A stretch of 8,740 nt of DNA from Thermoplasmata archaeon (lineage in GTDB: Archaea; Thermoplasmatota; Thermoplasmata; Lutacidiplasmatales; UBA184). Below are positions 1 to 5,263 of the stretch, piece after piece. The translations under genes and the position numbers were made by a program. The stretch lies in contig JASHUJ010000129.1 of the NCBI GenBank assembly GCA_030040035.1, forward strand, positions 1 through 8,740, given 5' to 3'. The notes beneath the pieces are model-generated. The model was given only the letters and a program-made list of their open reading frames with translations. It had not been told where the DNA came from and made no database searches. The first letter of the stretch is position 1; every line of letters starts with the position of its first letter.

Positions 1-506
1 GCGACCTCGGGGCCGCGTCCGAACGCTGGCGCCACAGTCTCGAAGCGATCCGAGGTAACCTCTGGTCCTGGTCGAGATTCCTCCCGATCCTCTCGCTCGC
101 CCCGCTGGTCGACTGCTCGATCCAGCAGGGGAATCTCGGAGAAGCGGACCGCTACGTGGCCGAGATACGGCGATCGGTCGCACCCTCGGATTCGGCGGCC
201 GCCCTCGCCTACCTGGCGAAGGCGGAAGGAGTCGTCGCCCTCGCGCACGGAGACCCTCCGAGAGCGATGGAGCTCCTGAACGCTAGCGTCGCGCACTGGG
301 AGCGGGCGGGATGGAGGATCGAGGAAGGCCGATGCCGCCTCGAGCTGGCCCGAGCCCTCGCGGGCGCCGTGCGGCCCGACGAGGCACAGCGTGAACTGGA
401 CCGAGCCACGGAATTGTTTCGGCACGCGGGCGCTCGCCTCGATCTCACCCGGGCGTCGACGCTTCGAGCGTCGATCGGCCTCGACACCAGGAACTCGGAC
501 CGCTAG
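1..506 (+). CDS. TPR-repeat protein, C-terminal part (5' end outside window)
   Basis: The frame is open from the first bases of the window to the TAG at 504-506, giving about 167 residues; the start lies upstream, so the ATG-like codons inside are not the true start. The visible part is alpha-helical and Ala/Leu/Arg/Glu-rich with tetratricopeptide-like pairs: a helix pair around LAYLAKAEGVVALAHGDPPR, then WERAGWRIEEGRCRLELARA, then a final pair ending near ATELFRHAGARLDLTRA. This last type of segment is typical of the C-terminal TPR arrays of large signalling ATPases (MalT/LuxR-like or cyclase-associated AAA proteins), which act as scaffold or ligand-sensing arms. No DNA-binding or catalytic domain is visible here, so the function of the whole protein cannot be stated. 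It reads in the same direction as the methyltransferase that follows, about 200 bases downstream. Confidence 0.75.
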   Translation, partial: DLGAASERWRHSLEAIRGNLWSWSRFLPILSLAPLVDCSIQQGNLGEADRYVAEIRRSVAPSDSAAALAYLAKAEGVVALAHGDPPRAMELLNASVAHWERAGWRIEEGRCRLELARALAGAVRPDEAQRELDRATELFRHAGARLDLTRASTLRASIGLDTRNSDR

Positions 507-704
507 GACGGCCCGGCACTTCGCGCGCATCGAGGTCGGCGCGCCGGCCGGATGACCGGCCTCCGCGGACACTCGGGCGATGAGCCCCCGAGTCGTCAGC
601 CCGTGCGTACCGCGCGGGAAACCGGTGCTCCCGGGACTCGATACGCGACCCCGAGGCCGCCCATCGAAACGTACAGGAGCTTGGCTCGACTCCGTCGGAG
701 TGCA

Positions 705-1532
705 ATGGACCCCCGGACTCAGCGCGAACTACGACGTGCAGGAGATGAGTTCGGTAGGATGGTAGGGCGACTCCCTTCCTTCAACCGGCCGCCGCTGCCC
801 GACGACTGGCTGGTATCCGAGATTCTGGAACGCCGCCTCGTTCTCCAGCACTCCTCGGTCCGGCCGGGACAGTCGGTGATCGAAATCGGAGTGGGGGCGC
901 ACGCGTTGGCGACGGTCCCTCTCGCCCATGCGTTGGGTGAGAAGGGGCGCGTCGTGGCGGTCGAACCGGTTCGCTGGGAACATTTCTCCGAGATCGTCGG
1001 GGCCAGCGGAGTCGGAGATCGGATCGATCCCCTTCGTGCTGACGGCCGGAGACTCCCTCTGAGGACCGACTGCGCGGACATGTCGGTGTGCGTCCACGGC
1101 GTCCGCTCGCTGGGCCAGGACGAAGCCTGCGTTCGGGTCCTCCGCGAGATGCTGCGGGTGTCGCCGAGGCTCTGCATCGCGGAGTCGCTTCCCGACGCAC
1201 GGACCCCCGCGCAGCAGGCTCATCTCTCGATGTACAACCTGCGGGAGGACGCCCTCCTCGCGGCGACCGGGCATCGCGACGATCTCCGGTATCGGAACTT
1301 GGTCGCGCTGTGCGCGCTCGTCGAGCGAGCGGGGGGCATCGTCGAGGAACAGAAGTCGGTGGACGTGGACCTTCCCCATGCGCTCGCCTACTTTCCTCGA
1401 TCGATGATCGGCGAGATCGGGGACCCGGTCCGCCGGGCGCAACTCGCAGCCCAGTGGGACGACGCCTGGGAGCAGATCCGAGCATTCGGAGAGGATCAGC
1501 CCCCCGTCGGCGTCGTGCTCGCGAGACGGTAG
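705..1532 (+). CDS. Class I SAM-dependent methyltransferase
   Basis: This is a predicted methyltransferase of about 275 residues transferring a methyl group from S-adenosylmethionine to an unknown acceptor, probably in the cytoplasm. The Rossmann-fold motifs are visible: motif I as VIEIGVGAHALATVPLA (the glycine-rich SAM loop), the acidic end of strand 2 as GRVVAVEP, a motif II-like DADGR-type turn (LRADGRRLPL), and a strand 4 region DCADMSVCVHGVRSL. The C-terminal half (YFPRSMIGEIGDPVRR and following) is probably the substrate lid. The frame is open from an upstream ATG at 552, but the first 51 residues are Arg/Pro/Ser-rich with no domain character; the ATG at 705 (MDPRTQRELRRAG) begins the plausible helical N-terminus and was chosen. 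A leaderless start would fit archaeal practice. The closest subfamily is unclear, and the substrate (small molecule, lipid, protein or RNA) cannot be told from the sequence. Confidence 0.8.
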   Translation: MDPRTQRELRRAGDEFGRMVGRLPSFNRPPLPDDWLVSEILERRLVLQHSSVRPGQSVIEIGVGAHALATVPLAHALGEKGRVVAVEPVRWEHFSEIVGASGVGDRIDPLRADGRRLPLRTDCADMSVCVHGVRSLGQDEACVRVLREMLRVSPRLCIAESLPDARTPAQQAHLSMYNLREDALLAATGHRDDLRYRNLVALCALVERAGGIVEEQKSVDVDLPHALAYFPRSMIGEIGDPVRRAQLAAQWDDAWEQIRAFGEDQPPVGVVLARR

Positions 1533-1676
1533 GATGGGCTCATCACCGAAGCGATCGGCCTTCGAACCGAAGACCCACGGTGCTGTCCGGTACCTGAGGG
1601 TCTCGACGTCGCCGACCAAGGCCGTTCGTTGGAGACCTGTCCAAGCGGCCGGCTTCTGCGGGAGAGTCGGGCAGAT

Positions 1677-1690
1677 CGGGCGCGGAGGGA
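1677..1690 (-). repeat. tRNA 3'-end-like repeat, copy R1
   Basis: The 14 bases cgggcgcggaggga are identical to 8477-8490, the discriminator, acceptor 3' strand and part of the T-stem of the tRNA-Arg gene, in the same orientation. Read on the minus strand the next bases (GGGTAGTCGAGTCCC) still resemble a T-arm, but the T-loop is of the TCGAGTC type rather than the TTCAAATC of the local tRNA-Arg, with a two-base insertion. R1 may therefore derive from a different tRNA with the same acceptor end. Confidence 0.6.
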
Positions 1691-1701
1691 CTCGACTACC
1701 C

Positions 1702-1719
1702 GGGCTATTCGAATCGCCC
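1702..1719. repeat. Near-perfect 18-bp palindrome
   Basis: GGGC-t-ATTCGAAT-c-GCCC is a dyad with a single mismatched pair; its core ATTCGAAT is a perfect 8-bp palindrome. It lies 11 bases beyond the R1 tRNA-end copy. It could be a protein-binding dyad, or a degenerate remnant of tRNA stem-loops. No promoter is visible next to it, so no regulatory role is claimed. Confidence 0.35.
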
Positions 1720-1797
1720 TCCGTGCGGCCGGCCCGCATCCGGCAATGCCCCCCGACGGTACGGGGAACGCACTAGAAGGGCCGCCGGATTGCTCAG

Positions 1798-1854
1798 CCG
1801 CGGGCGTCAGGGTAGACTCGAACCATGAGTCCTCGAATCGAGCCCTGCCCGCGG
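1798..1854. other. Predicted three-way-junction RNA fold (57 nt)
   Basis: The outer arms CCGCGGGC (1798-1805) and GCCCGCGG (1847-1854) pair perfectly over 8 bp, and AGGG (1809-1812) with CCCT (1843-1846) extends the stem by 4 bp past a 3-base bulge. Inside are two more hairpins: GACTC (1815-1819) with GAGTC (1827-1831) around a 7-base loop, and CTCG/CGAG (1832-1842) around a 3-base loop. The arrangement is cloverleaf-like but lacks tRNA D-arm and acceptor features. Pairing is the same on both strands, so the transcribed strand is unknown. It could be a small structured RNA, a decayed tRNA-like element, or a folded 3' end of a flanking transcript. Confidence 0.4.
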
Positions 1855-1872
1855 ACAAGTCCCGCCGCAGGG

Positions 1873-1877
1873 TTTTT
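1873..1877 (+). terminator. Short T-run, possible archaeal terminator
   Basis: TTTTT follows the GC-rich fold by 18 bases and lies in a region that is otherwise almost free of T-runs. Archaeal polymerase terminates at T-rich tracts in the non-template strand, so this could end a plus-strand transcript coming from the methyltransferase side. It is short, and no second T-tract is near, so the call is weak. Confidence 0.25.
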
Positions 1878-2032
1878 CGCCGCGGGTTCAAGCCCCTCGG
1901 ACGCGCGATCGGGGCACACGTCGAGCCCCGTCGATCGGTTGCCTTAATCTGCCAACCATCGAGCTGGGGCAAACCGCAGCCCGTTCCGGCGCGGTCGGTT
2001 CTCTTCGCATCCGGCGCGCTCACGTGCGAGGC

Positions 2033-3130
2033 TCAGGCGCCGGCCAGATTCCGGGAGGCCAGAACGGTCTGTTCGTACGTGGCCAGGCTGTTCGCGTCCC
2101 GGCGCTCCGTATAGACTCGACCGGCTTCGGCCCAAGTGCACTCGCCATGGTGCCAACGGAGAATCTCGGCGGCGAGCAGAGCAGCGTGGATGCCCGCCGC
2201 ATCAATCCCTTGACCCGAAAAGGGGTCCTGATGCATTTCCGAATCTCCCACGAGAGCCCACGTAGGACCAAAGGGCAAACGCACGAAGTTCGGCGCGGGG
2301 CCCACCCCTTTGAGTCTCCCAACCTGATGGGCCGCCAGTATCCGATCTCCAATACCCGGGTGGTGCTCCCGCAACTGGGCCAAGAAGCATTGTCCGGGCC
2401 TTGATTGGAATCGGCGAAAATTCTGAAGATTCACCGAGACCGCCACGCACGCCACTTCGCCATCGGACGGAAAGACGTACGCGATTTCGTCGCCATTGAC
2501 GGAGAACTCGGCCCCGAACGCCCCTTCGATGGGGGACGAAAGCCCAGCGAAGTAGGCGTAGTACATTCCCCGATGACCCGGCTCGTACGCTTGGAGCGTC
2601 GCCCCGACGTTCCGCGCGAGCCACGACGTGCGGCCGTCCGCACCGACGGTGAGCGCGGCCCGGACAGTCTCCACTCTTTCCTTAGATCCTAGCTTCAAGC
2701 CGACCAGCTTCCCGTCGTCCCACACGGGATCCATGGCGCGCGTCCCGGTAGCGACGGTCACGTTGCCCGAGGTCAAGGCATGTGCCACGAGCGCCGAATC
2801 CAGCGTCACGCGGCGGACCGATAGGTCGAATCCCACCGTTCCTGGGTTCTGGGGGGGGCCCGCCTGGGGAGTGCGAGAGCCATTCGTATAGAGGTAGGTT
2901 TGGGTAAGTCGAGGTGCTCCGAGCTTCAGGACTGTTTCGAGAGCACCGGCCCTCCGGAGTATCTCGAGGAACCCCCCGCCGCGGAAGAAATGTGTAGAGG
3001 TCGTGTCACTCGGAAAGTGACTCGCATCTACCAAAAGCACTCTCAGGCCCGCCCGGCCGAGGAAGCTGGCGAGCGTTGAACCAGCCACCCTAGCTCCTAT
3101 GATGGCCACATCCACGCGCTCGGGAAGCAT
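2033..3130 (-). CDS. FAD-dependent oxidoreductase / monooxygenase (PHBH / geranylgeranyl-reductase-like fold)
   Basis: A 365-residue flavoprotein predicted to bind FAD and carry out a hydroxylation or reduction on an unknown, probably hydrophobic substrate. The N-terminal strand-loop-helix VDVAIIGARVAGSTLASFLG (about residues 6-25) is the dinucleotide-binding motif, with the second glycine of GxGxxG replaced (GARVAG); it ends at the ribose-binding acid in VLLVDASHFP. The middle carries the DG motif in VGADGRTSWLARNVG, and near residue 300 the GD motif GDSEMHQDPFSGQGIDAAG contacts the FAD phosphate and ribose. This order is typical of group A flavin monooxygenases and archaeal geranylgeranyl reductase relatives; the length is slightly short for either. 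The ATG at 3130 directly precedes the Rossmann strand. An in-frame run of eight G lies at 2851-2858. The gene stands alone, convergent with the methyltransferase. The substrate cannot be inferred. Confidence 0.85.
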   Translation of the reverse strand: MLPERVDVAIIGARVAGSTLASFLGRAGLRVLLVDASHFPSDTTSTHFFRGGGFLEILRRAGALETVLKLGAPRLTQTYLYTNGSRTPQAGPPQNPGTVGFDLSVRRVTLDSALVAHALTSGNVTVATGTRAMDPVWDDGKLVGLKLGSKERVETVRAALTVGADGRTSWLARNVGATLQAYEPGHRGMYYAYFAGLSSPIEGAFGAEFSVNGDEIAYVFPSDGEVACVAVSVNLQNFRRFQSRPGQCFLAQLREHHPGIGDRILAAHQVGRLKGVGPAPNFVRLPFGPTWALVGDSEMHQDPFSGQGIDAAGIHAALLAAEILRWHHGECTWAEAGRVYTERRDANSLATYEQTVLASRNLAGA

Positions 3131-3164
3131 GAGAGGTTTGGCGCGGCCGTGAGGGGCCGGTCCC

Positions 3165-3174
3165 CTTTATTCGC
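3165..3174 (-). promoter_or_regulatory. Possible TATA element for the FAD oxidoreductase
   Basis: On the minus strand the AT-rich patch GCGAATAAAG stands out in GC-rich surroundings, about 37 bases before the ATG at 3130. A start site some 25 bases downstream would give a leader of about 12 bases. The match to a consensus archaeal TATA box is only partial. Confidence 0.25.
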
Positions 3175-3259
3175 TATCCCAGGGAACGACCTCTCCACCG
3201 GTCGGGGGTCCGCCGCAGAGTTTGCACCTCGGATTCCCGAAAATGCGGGGCAGGACGGA
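3167..3259 (-). pseudogene. Possible remnant of a cyclase-type zinc-knuckle protein
   Basis: An open frame without a start codon (open from 3322 to the TAA at 3167-3169) encodes VLPRIFGNPRCKLCGG followed by PPTGGEVVPWDSE and the stop. The FGxPxCKxC knuckle resembles the conserved CxxC segment found near the catalytic domain of some adenylate/guanylate cyclase-like proteins, as I recall that family. Only this short stretch is recognisable and nothing upstream continues it, so if real it is a gene fragment. A chance resemblance is possible. Confidence 0.25.
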
Positions 3260-3288
3260 AATCCGGGATCCCCCGGCGAGGAGGCGGA

Positions 3289-3349
3289 CGGGCGCGGAGG
3301 GATCTGAACCGTCGACCGCCGATTAGGGAACGCGATGCCTGAGCCAGGC
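3289..3349 (-). pseudogene. Degenerate tRNA-Arg fragment, 3' portion (repeat copy R2)
   Basis: These 61 bases align without gaps to 8477-8537 of the tRNA-Arg(CCU) gene with 50 identities: the first 15 are identical, followed by TGAACC and the block TCGACCGCCG. The similarity runs from the discriminator base through the T-arm, variable loop, anticodon arm and into the D-arm, then stops abruptly; the 5' acceptor strand and the rest of the D-arm are absent. The anticodon stem is broken in three of five pairs, and the T-stem has one mismatch. The position equivalent to the anticodon reads CCC. It is therefore not a working tRNA. Keeping only the 3' part of a tRNA is characteristic of a displaced attachment-site copy left by integration into a tRNA gene, although random decay of a duplicate is possible. 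Confidence 0.65.
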
Positions 3350-3629
3350 GACCCCACCTGCCTGATCGGCGGACCGTGGGCGAAGCTCCGTCGCGACTTC
3401 TTAGAGATCGGCCCTAGTCCATCATCGAAGCGCCCAACGGCGAGTGTGACTCATTCTGGACCGCTCGGACCGAAGGATCGAGCGGCACTTGGGGGATCGC
3501 CCTCCGATCCGACGCTCATCATATGGCGCGCGGTGGGCCCCCTCGCGGGACGAGAACAAGCTGGCGGCGGGCCCTGCCCCGGTCGGCGAGTCCCTCGTCG
3601 CGAGGACACCCGGGTGCCACCGATGTCGA

Positions 3630-3992
3630 TCAGGCAGATCCCGGTGGGTGCGCCCTTCGCAGTTGGCGGGCGATTCTCGGCAGATCGTTCACCGCGAATC
3701 TCCACACTTCCTCGTAATTGACCGGGGCCGCCGCATCATCGTACGGATGGGCGCTATCGAATCGAAAGCGCCTCAGCGCGCCCCATGGAATGTCGGGGTT
3801 CGCGTTCCGCAACGACTGCCCAACCGCTTCGCTCGCTTCACCCAGCAGTTCGAGGAAATGCTCGACGGTCACGCGGTTCCGAACGTCGGCGCGATCGAAG
3901 AACTCGTCGCGTCCGCGACGCACGATCGTCGAAATCTCGGTCGAGTAGCGGAGCATATCAACGAGGAGCCGACGCTGTCGGCCCGGGGACAT
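3630..3992 (-). CDS. hepT: HEPN-domain toxin of an MNT/HEPN pair (HepT-like)
   Basis: A 120-residue all-helical protein of the HEPN (DUF86/HepT) family: RNA-cleaving toxins inhibited by a partner MNT nucleotidyltransferase through tyrosine modification. The signature RX4HXY is present as R77-FDSA-H82-P-Y84; R and H are the predicted ribonuclease residues and Y84 the predicted AMP-acceptor tyrosine. The usual Asn after the Arg is Phe here, and a few extra residues follow the motif (DDAAAPVNYEEVW) before the conserved tail EEVWRFAVNDLP. The N-terminal part (RLLVDMLRYSTEISTIVRRGRDEF) and the middle (FLELLGEASEAV) match the family's helical layout and usual length. The ATG at 3992 was chosen because it lies 2 bases after the stop of the nucleotidyltransferase gene and precedes the first family helix; the upstream in-frame ATG at 4142 would add 50 residues that shadow the neighbour. 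Translation is probably coupled to that gene. Confidence 0.85.
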   Translation of the reverse strand: MSPGRQRRLLVDMLRYSTEISTIVRRGRDEFFDRADVRNRVTVEHFLELLGEASEAVGQSLRNANPDIPWGALRRFRFDSAHPYDDAAAPVNYEEVWRFAVNDLPRIARQLRRAHPPGSA

Positions 3993-3994
3993 CT

Positions 3995-4435
3995 TCACAG
4001 CGGAATTTTCTCTGACTCGACCTGCGGGTCGATCGCCCAGTGAAGCCCTCCCTCGTTGACGAGGTCGCATGGGCGTCCTAGGATCCTCTCGATCTCGGCC
4101 GCGAGCGAAGTGCGGTCGAGGAGCGAGTGGGGCCGCGCCCACCGGACCATGAGGTCTACATCGCTTCCCTTCGTCGCCTCACGTCGCCGAACTGACCCGA
4201 AGACCCACAGTCGGGCCGCTCCGTAGCGCCGGGCCGCCGCCAGAATCTCCTCTCGGTGCGGATGGAGGATCTCCTCGATCCCGAGTTTCCGCCCGATCGT
4301 GACCGGTCGGAGTTTGGGGACGCGATAGAGCCGGCTCTTGCAGCGTGGGCACACCGCGGGCCGCCGGGTCTTCCGGAGCGTCCAAACGTAGATACAACGA
4401 TGGCATCGGCCCTGCCGGCCCTTTTGACCTGACAT
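3995..4435 (-). CDS. mntA: Zinc-ribbon fused to MNT nucleotidyltransferase (MntA-like antitoxin)
   Basis: A 146-residue protein with two parts. Residues 11-32 form a zinc ribbon with two CxxC knuckles, C11HRC14 and C29PRC32, in the pattern CHRCxYxWxxR-x-P-x-CPRCKS familiar from small archaeal regulators. Residues about 54-130 form a minimal nucleotidyltransferase: GSVRRREATKGSDVDL (80-95) carries the GS and DxD catalytic motifs, and D124 in CDLV is the likely third metal ligand. In MNT/HEPN systems this enzyme transfers AMP to the HEPN toxin and neutralises it. Free-standing MNT antitoxins usually lack a ribbon; here it could bind operon DNA for autoregulation or bind RNA, which is inference. 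The HEPN gene follows after 2 bases. The ATG at 4435 has a TATA-like element at leaderless spacing upstream. Confidence 0.87.
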   Translation of the reverse strand: MSGQKGRQGRCHRCIYVWTLRKTRRPAVCPRCKSRLYRVPKLRPVTIGRKLGIEEILHPHREEILAAARRYGAARLWVFGSVRRREATKGSDVDLMVRWARPHSLLDRTSLAAEIERILGRPCDLVNEGGLHWAIDPQVESEKIPL

Positions 4436-4460
4436 TGTCGATAGTAAGAAGGTGTTATTA

Positions 4461-4470
4461 CTTATCTATA
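4461..4470 (-). promoter_or_regulatory. TATA-like element for the MNT/HEPN operon
   Basis: TATAGATAAG on the minus strand is centred about 30 bases upstream of the MNT ATG at 4435. With the usual 25-27 base spacing, transcription would start almost at the ATG, giving a leaderless transcript. The surrounding 4440-4475 segment is markedly AT-rich compared with the window. The element overlaps the end of the small membrane ORF upstream, so read-through from that ORF would also serve the operon. Confidence 0.4.
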
Positions 4471-4599
4471 TCGGTGTGAACTAGACCAGTTGTCCGCTTT
4501 ATGGCTCTCGTAGTAGAAGTAGGCAGACAACCCAAGCGTTCCGAGAACTACGGAAACCCAGCCGGCAAGACCCACGAATGCGAAAAATTCCCGGATCAC
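4462..4599 (-). CDS. Small single-pass membrane protein (45 aa)
   Basis: A short frame starting with GTG at 4599 and ending in TAA at 4462-4464 encodes a 45-residue protein not assigned to any family I know. Residues about 5-30 form one clear hydrophobic segment (FFAFVGLAGWVSVVLG then TLGLSAYFYY), and a polar tail follows (ESHKADNWSSSHRYR). Small soluble shadow frames in GC-rich DNA rarely give such a clean transmembrane helix flanked by a short head and a charged tail. The only in-frame start is GTG; a purine-rich GGGGAGGA abuts it, which is close for a ribosome-binding site. The local base composition is more AT-rich than the neighbours. It ends 26 bases before the MNT ATG in the same direction, so it may be the first gene of that operon. 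Confidence 0.5.
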   Translation of the reverse strand: MIREFFAFVGLAGWVSVVLGTLGLSAYFYYESHKADNWSSSHRYR

Positions 4600-4632
4600 T
4601 CCTCCCCACTCGAAACGGTCGATCTGTAGTTG

Positions 4633-4649
4633 GCGGGCGCGGAGGGATT
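4633..4649 (-). repeat. tRNA 3'-end repeat, copy R3 (17 bp)
   Basis: The 17 bases gcgggcgcggagggatt are identical to 8476-8492, covering the base after the tRNA-Arg, the discriminator, the acceptor 3' strand, the T-stem 3' strand and two T-loop bases, in the same orientation. Similarity stops on both sides. It lies between the decayed membrane-protein gene and the small membrane ORF, at the upstream edge of the MNT/HEPN block. Confidence 0.65.
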
Positions 4650-4650
4650 C

Positions 4651-4661
4651 GCTAAATTAAT
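4651..4661 (-). promoter_or_regulatory. AT-rich TATA-like element upstream of the small membrane ORF
   Basis: AATTAATTTAG on the minus strand is the strongest AT patch for several hundred bases. A start site about 25 bases downstream would fall near 4630 and leave a leader of some 30 bases before the GTG at 4599. It would drive the small ORF and possibly the MNT/HEPN genes. Confidence 0.3.
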
Positions 4662-4751
4662 TCGCCTTGCGGTATCGAGAGATTTCCTTCCCTCGGGATC
4701 GCTTCGCCGCGGCATGGTCCTGGGGGCCCGGGTATAGCGGAGGGGGTGGCC

Positions 4752-5120
4752 TCAGTGGGTGCAGAACCTCGCCGCCCGCTGAGCCTTGTTCGCGGTGGAC
4801 GGGCAAACCCGCGGATTCCCGTCCAGCTGCCTTGAGTTGAATATCAGCAGGTGACCCGTGAGGATCGAGGTCGGGCCCGCGCCGGCGATGAATCCCACGA
4901 CCACCGGGAAGATCGGTGGAAAGCGGACACTGCCGCGAATCGCGCCGCACCGCGACTCCAGGGCGAGAGCGGGGACCGAGAGGGCGAGACCGACCAAAAT
5001 CCGGAGAAGACCCAGACCGCGGAGGAACCAGGCGGGCCGGCCCAACGCCGGCGATCTAATCGGAGGATCTATGATCTCGGACTCGGGTCCACGGTGCGGG
5101 CCGAACCCTTCACCTGTCAA
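4752..5120 (-). pseudogene. Decayed two-span membrane protein with C-terminal zinc ribbon
   Basis: The frame encodes about 122 residues. Two hydrophobic segments are clear: about 31-53 (FLRGLGLLRILVGLALSVPA) and about 68-93 (FPPIFPVVVGFIAGAGPTSI, then LTGHLLIF). The tail NPRVCPSTANKAQRAARFCTH then hits TGA at 4752-4754, and the same frame continues GHPLRYTRAP. Restoring one Cys at the TGA would give the common zinc-ribbon ending ARFCTHCGHPL, so the stop sits exactly where the fourth ribbon cysteine belongs (TGC to TGA is one base). The first knuckle is also broken, reading C106-P-S-T instead of CxxC. The only possible start is a TTG at 5118-5120. Membrane-plus-ribbon proteins of unknown function are common in archaea. 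A shortened protein without a working ribbon is an alternative. Confidence 0.5.
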
Positions 5121-5228
5121 CAGAGTCCCCGGCGGACCGGGGATGAGTTCCTACTACTCGCGCATGGCCGAACCGCATCCACCCGCACGGACAGCGTGGG
5201 CCCTAAAGACTCGGCCGGGCCGCGCGCT

Positions 5229-5240
5229 CTCGAATTCGAG
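5229..5240. repeat. Perfect 12-bp palindrome downstream of the propeller gene
   Basis: CTCGAATTCGAG is a perfect dyad 24 bases past the stop of the propeller gene. It could form a short hairpin in the 3' end of the transcript; no T-run follows on the minus strand, so it does not look like a classic terminator. Confidence 0.3.
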
Positions 5241-5263
5241 CCCCCCGCCTCACGGGAAACGGT

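Larger units (their letters stand above)
1533..2032. other. 500-bp non-coding stretch between convergent genes
   Basis: No reading frame here has recognisable protein character; the open frames are Arg/Pro/Ser-rich GC shadows. The stretch lies between the ends of two convergent genes, so it would be expected to hold terminators. It contains a 14-bp tRNA-3'-end copy (1677-1690), an 18-bp near-palindrome (1702-1719), a predicted three-way-junction fold (1798-1854) and a short T-run (1873-1877). These are listed separately. Confidence 0.6.
3131..3629. other. About 500-bp stretch without an intact gene
   Basis: Between the FAD gene and the HEPN gene there is no intact protein gene. The stretch holds a weak TATA-like element (3165-3174), the possible zinc-knuckle remnant (3167-3259) and the degenerate tRNA fragment (3289-3349). 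From 3350 to 3629 I see nothing that I can support on either strand. Confidence 0.6.

Noticed and set aside
552..704. N-terminal extension of the methyltransferase from the ATG at 552
   Set aside because: The 51 extra residues are Arg/Pro/Ser-rich with no fold character; the ATG at 705 starts a plausible N-terminal helix.
729..1739. 336-residue minus-strand frame opposite the methyltransferase
   Set aside because: No domain motifs; composition is that of a GC-rich antisense shadow, while the plus strand carries clear SAM-binding motifs.
1860..1910. T-arm-like sequence GGGTTCAAGCCCC, possibly a tRNA 3' half
   Set aside because: The T-stem has a mismatch, and no matching D-arm or complete acceptor strand can be placed within a normal distance; at best a decayed tRNA-like piece.
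3263..3276. CCGGG-atcc-CCCGG hairpin before the tRNA remnant
   Set aside because: Short GC hairpins of this size are expected by chance at this base composition, and no T-run follows.
3335..3721. 128-residue plus-strand frame between the tRNA remnant and the HEPN gene
   Set aside because: Pro/Arg/Gly-rich, no family features, and it overlaps the HEPN coding region in antisense.
4657..4950. 97-residue minus-strand frame overlapping the decayed membrane gene
   Set aside because: Different phase, Arg/Pro/Gly-rich, no hydrophobic or domain pattern; the neighbouring frame has the membrane segments and ribbon.
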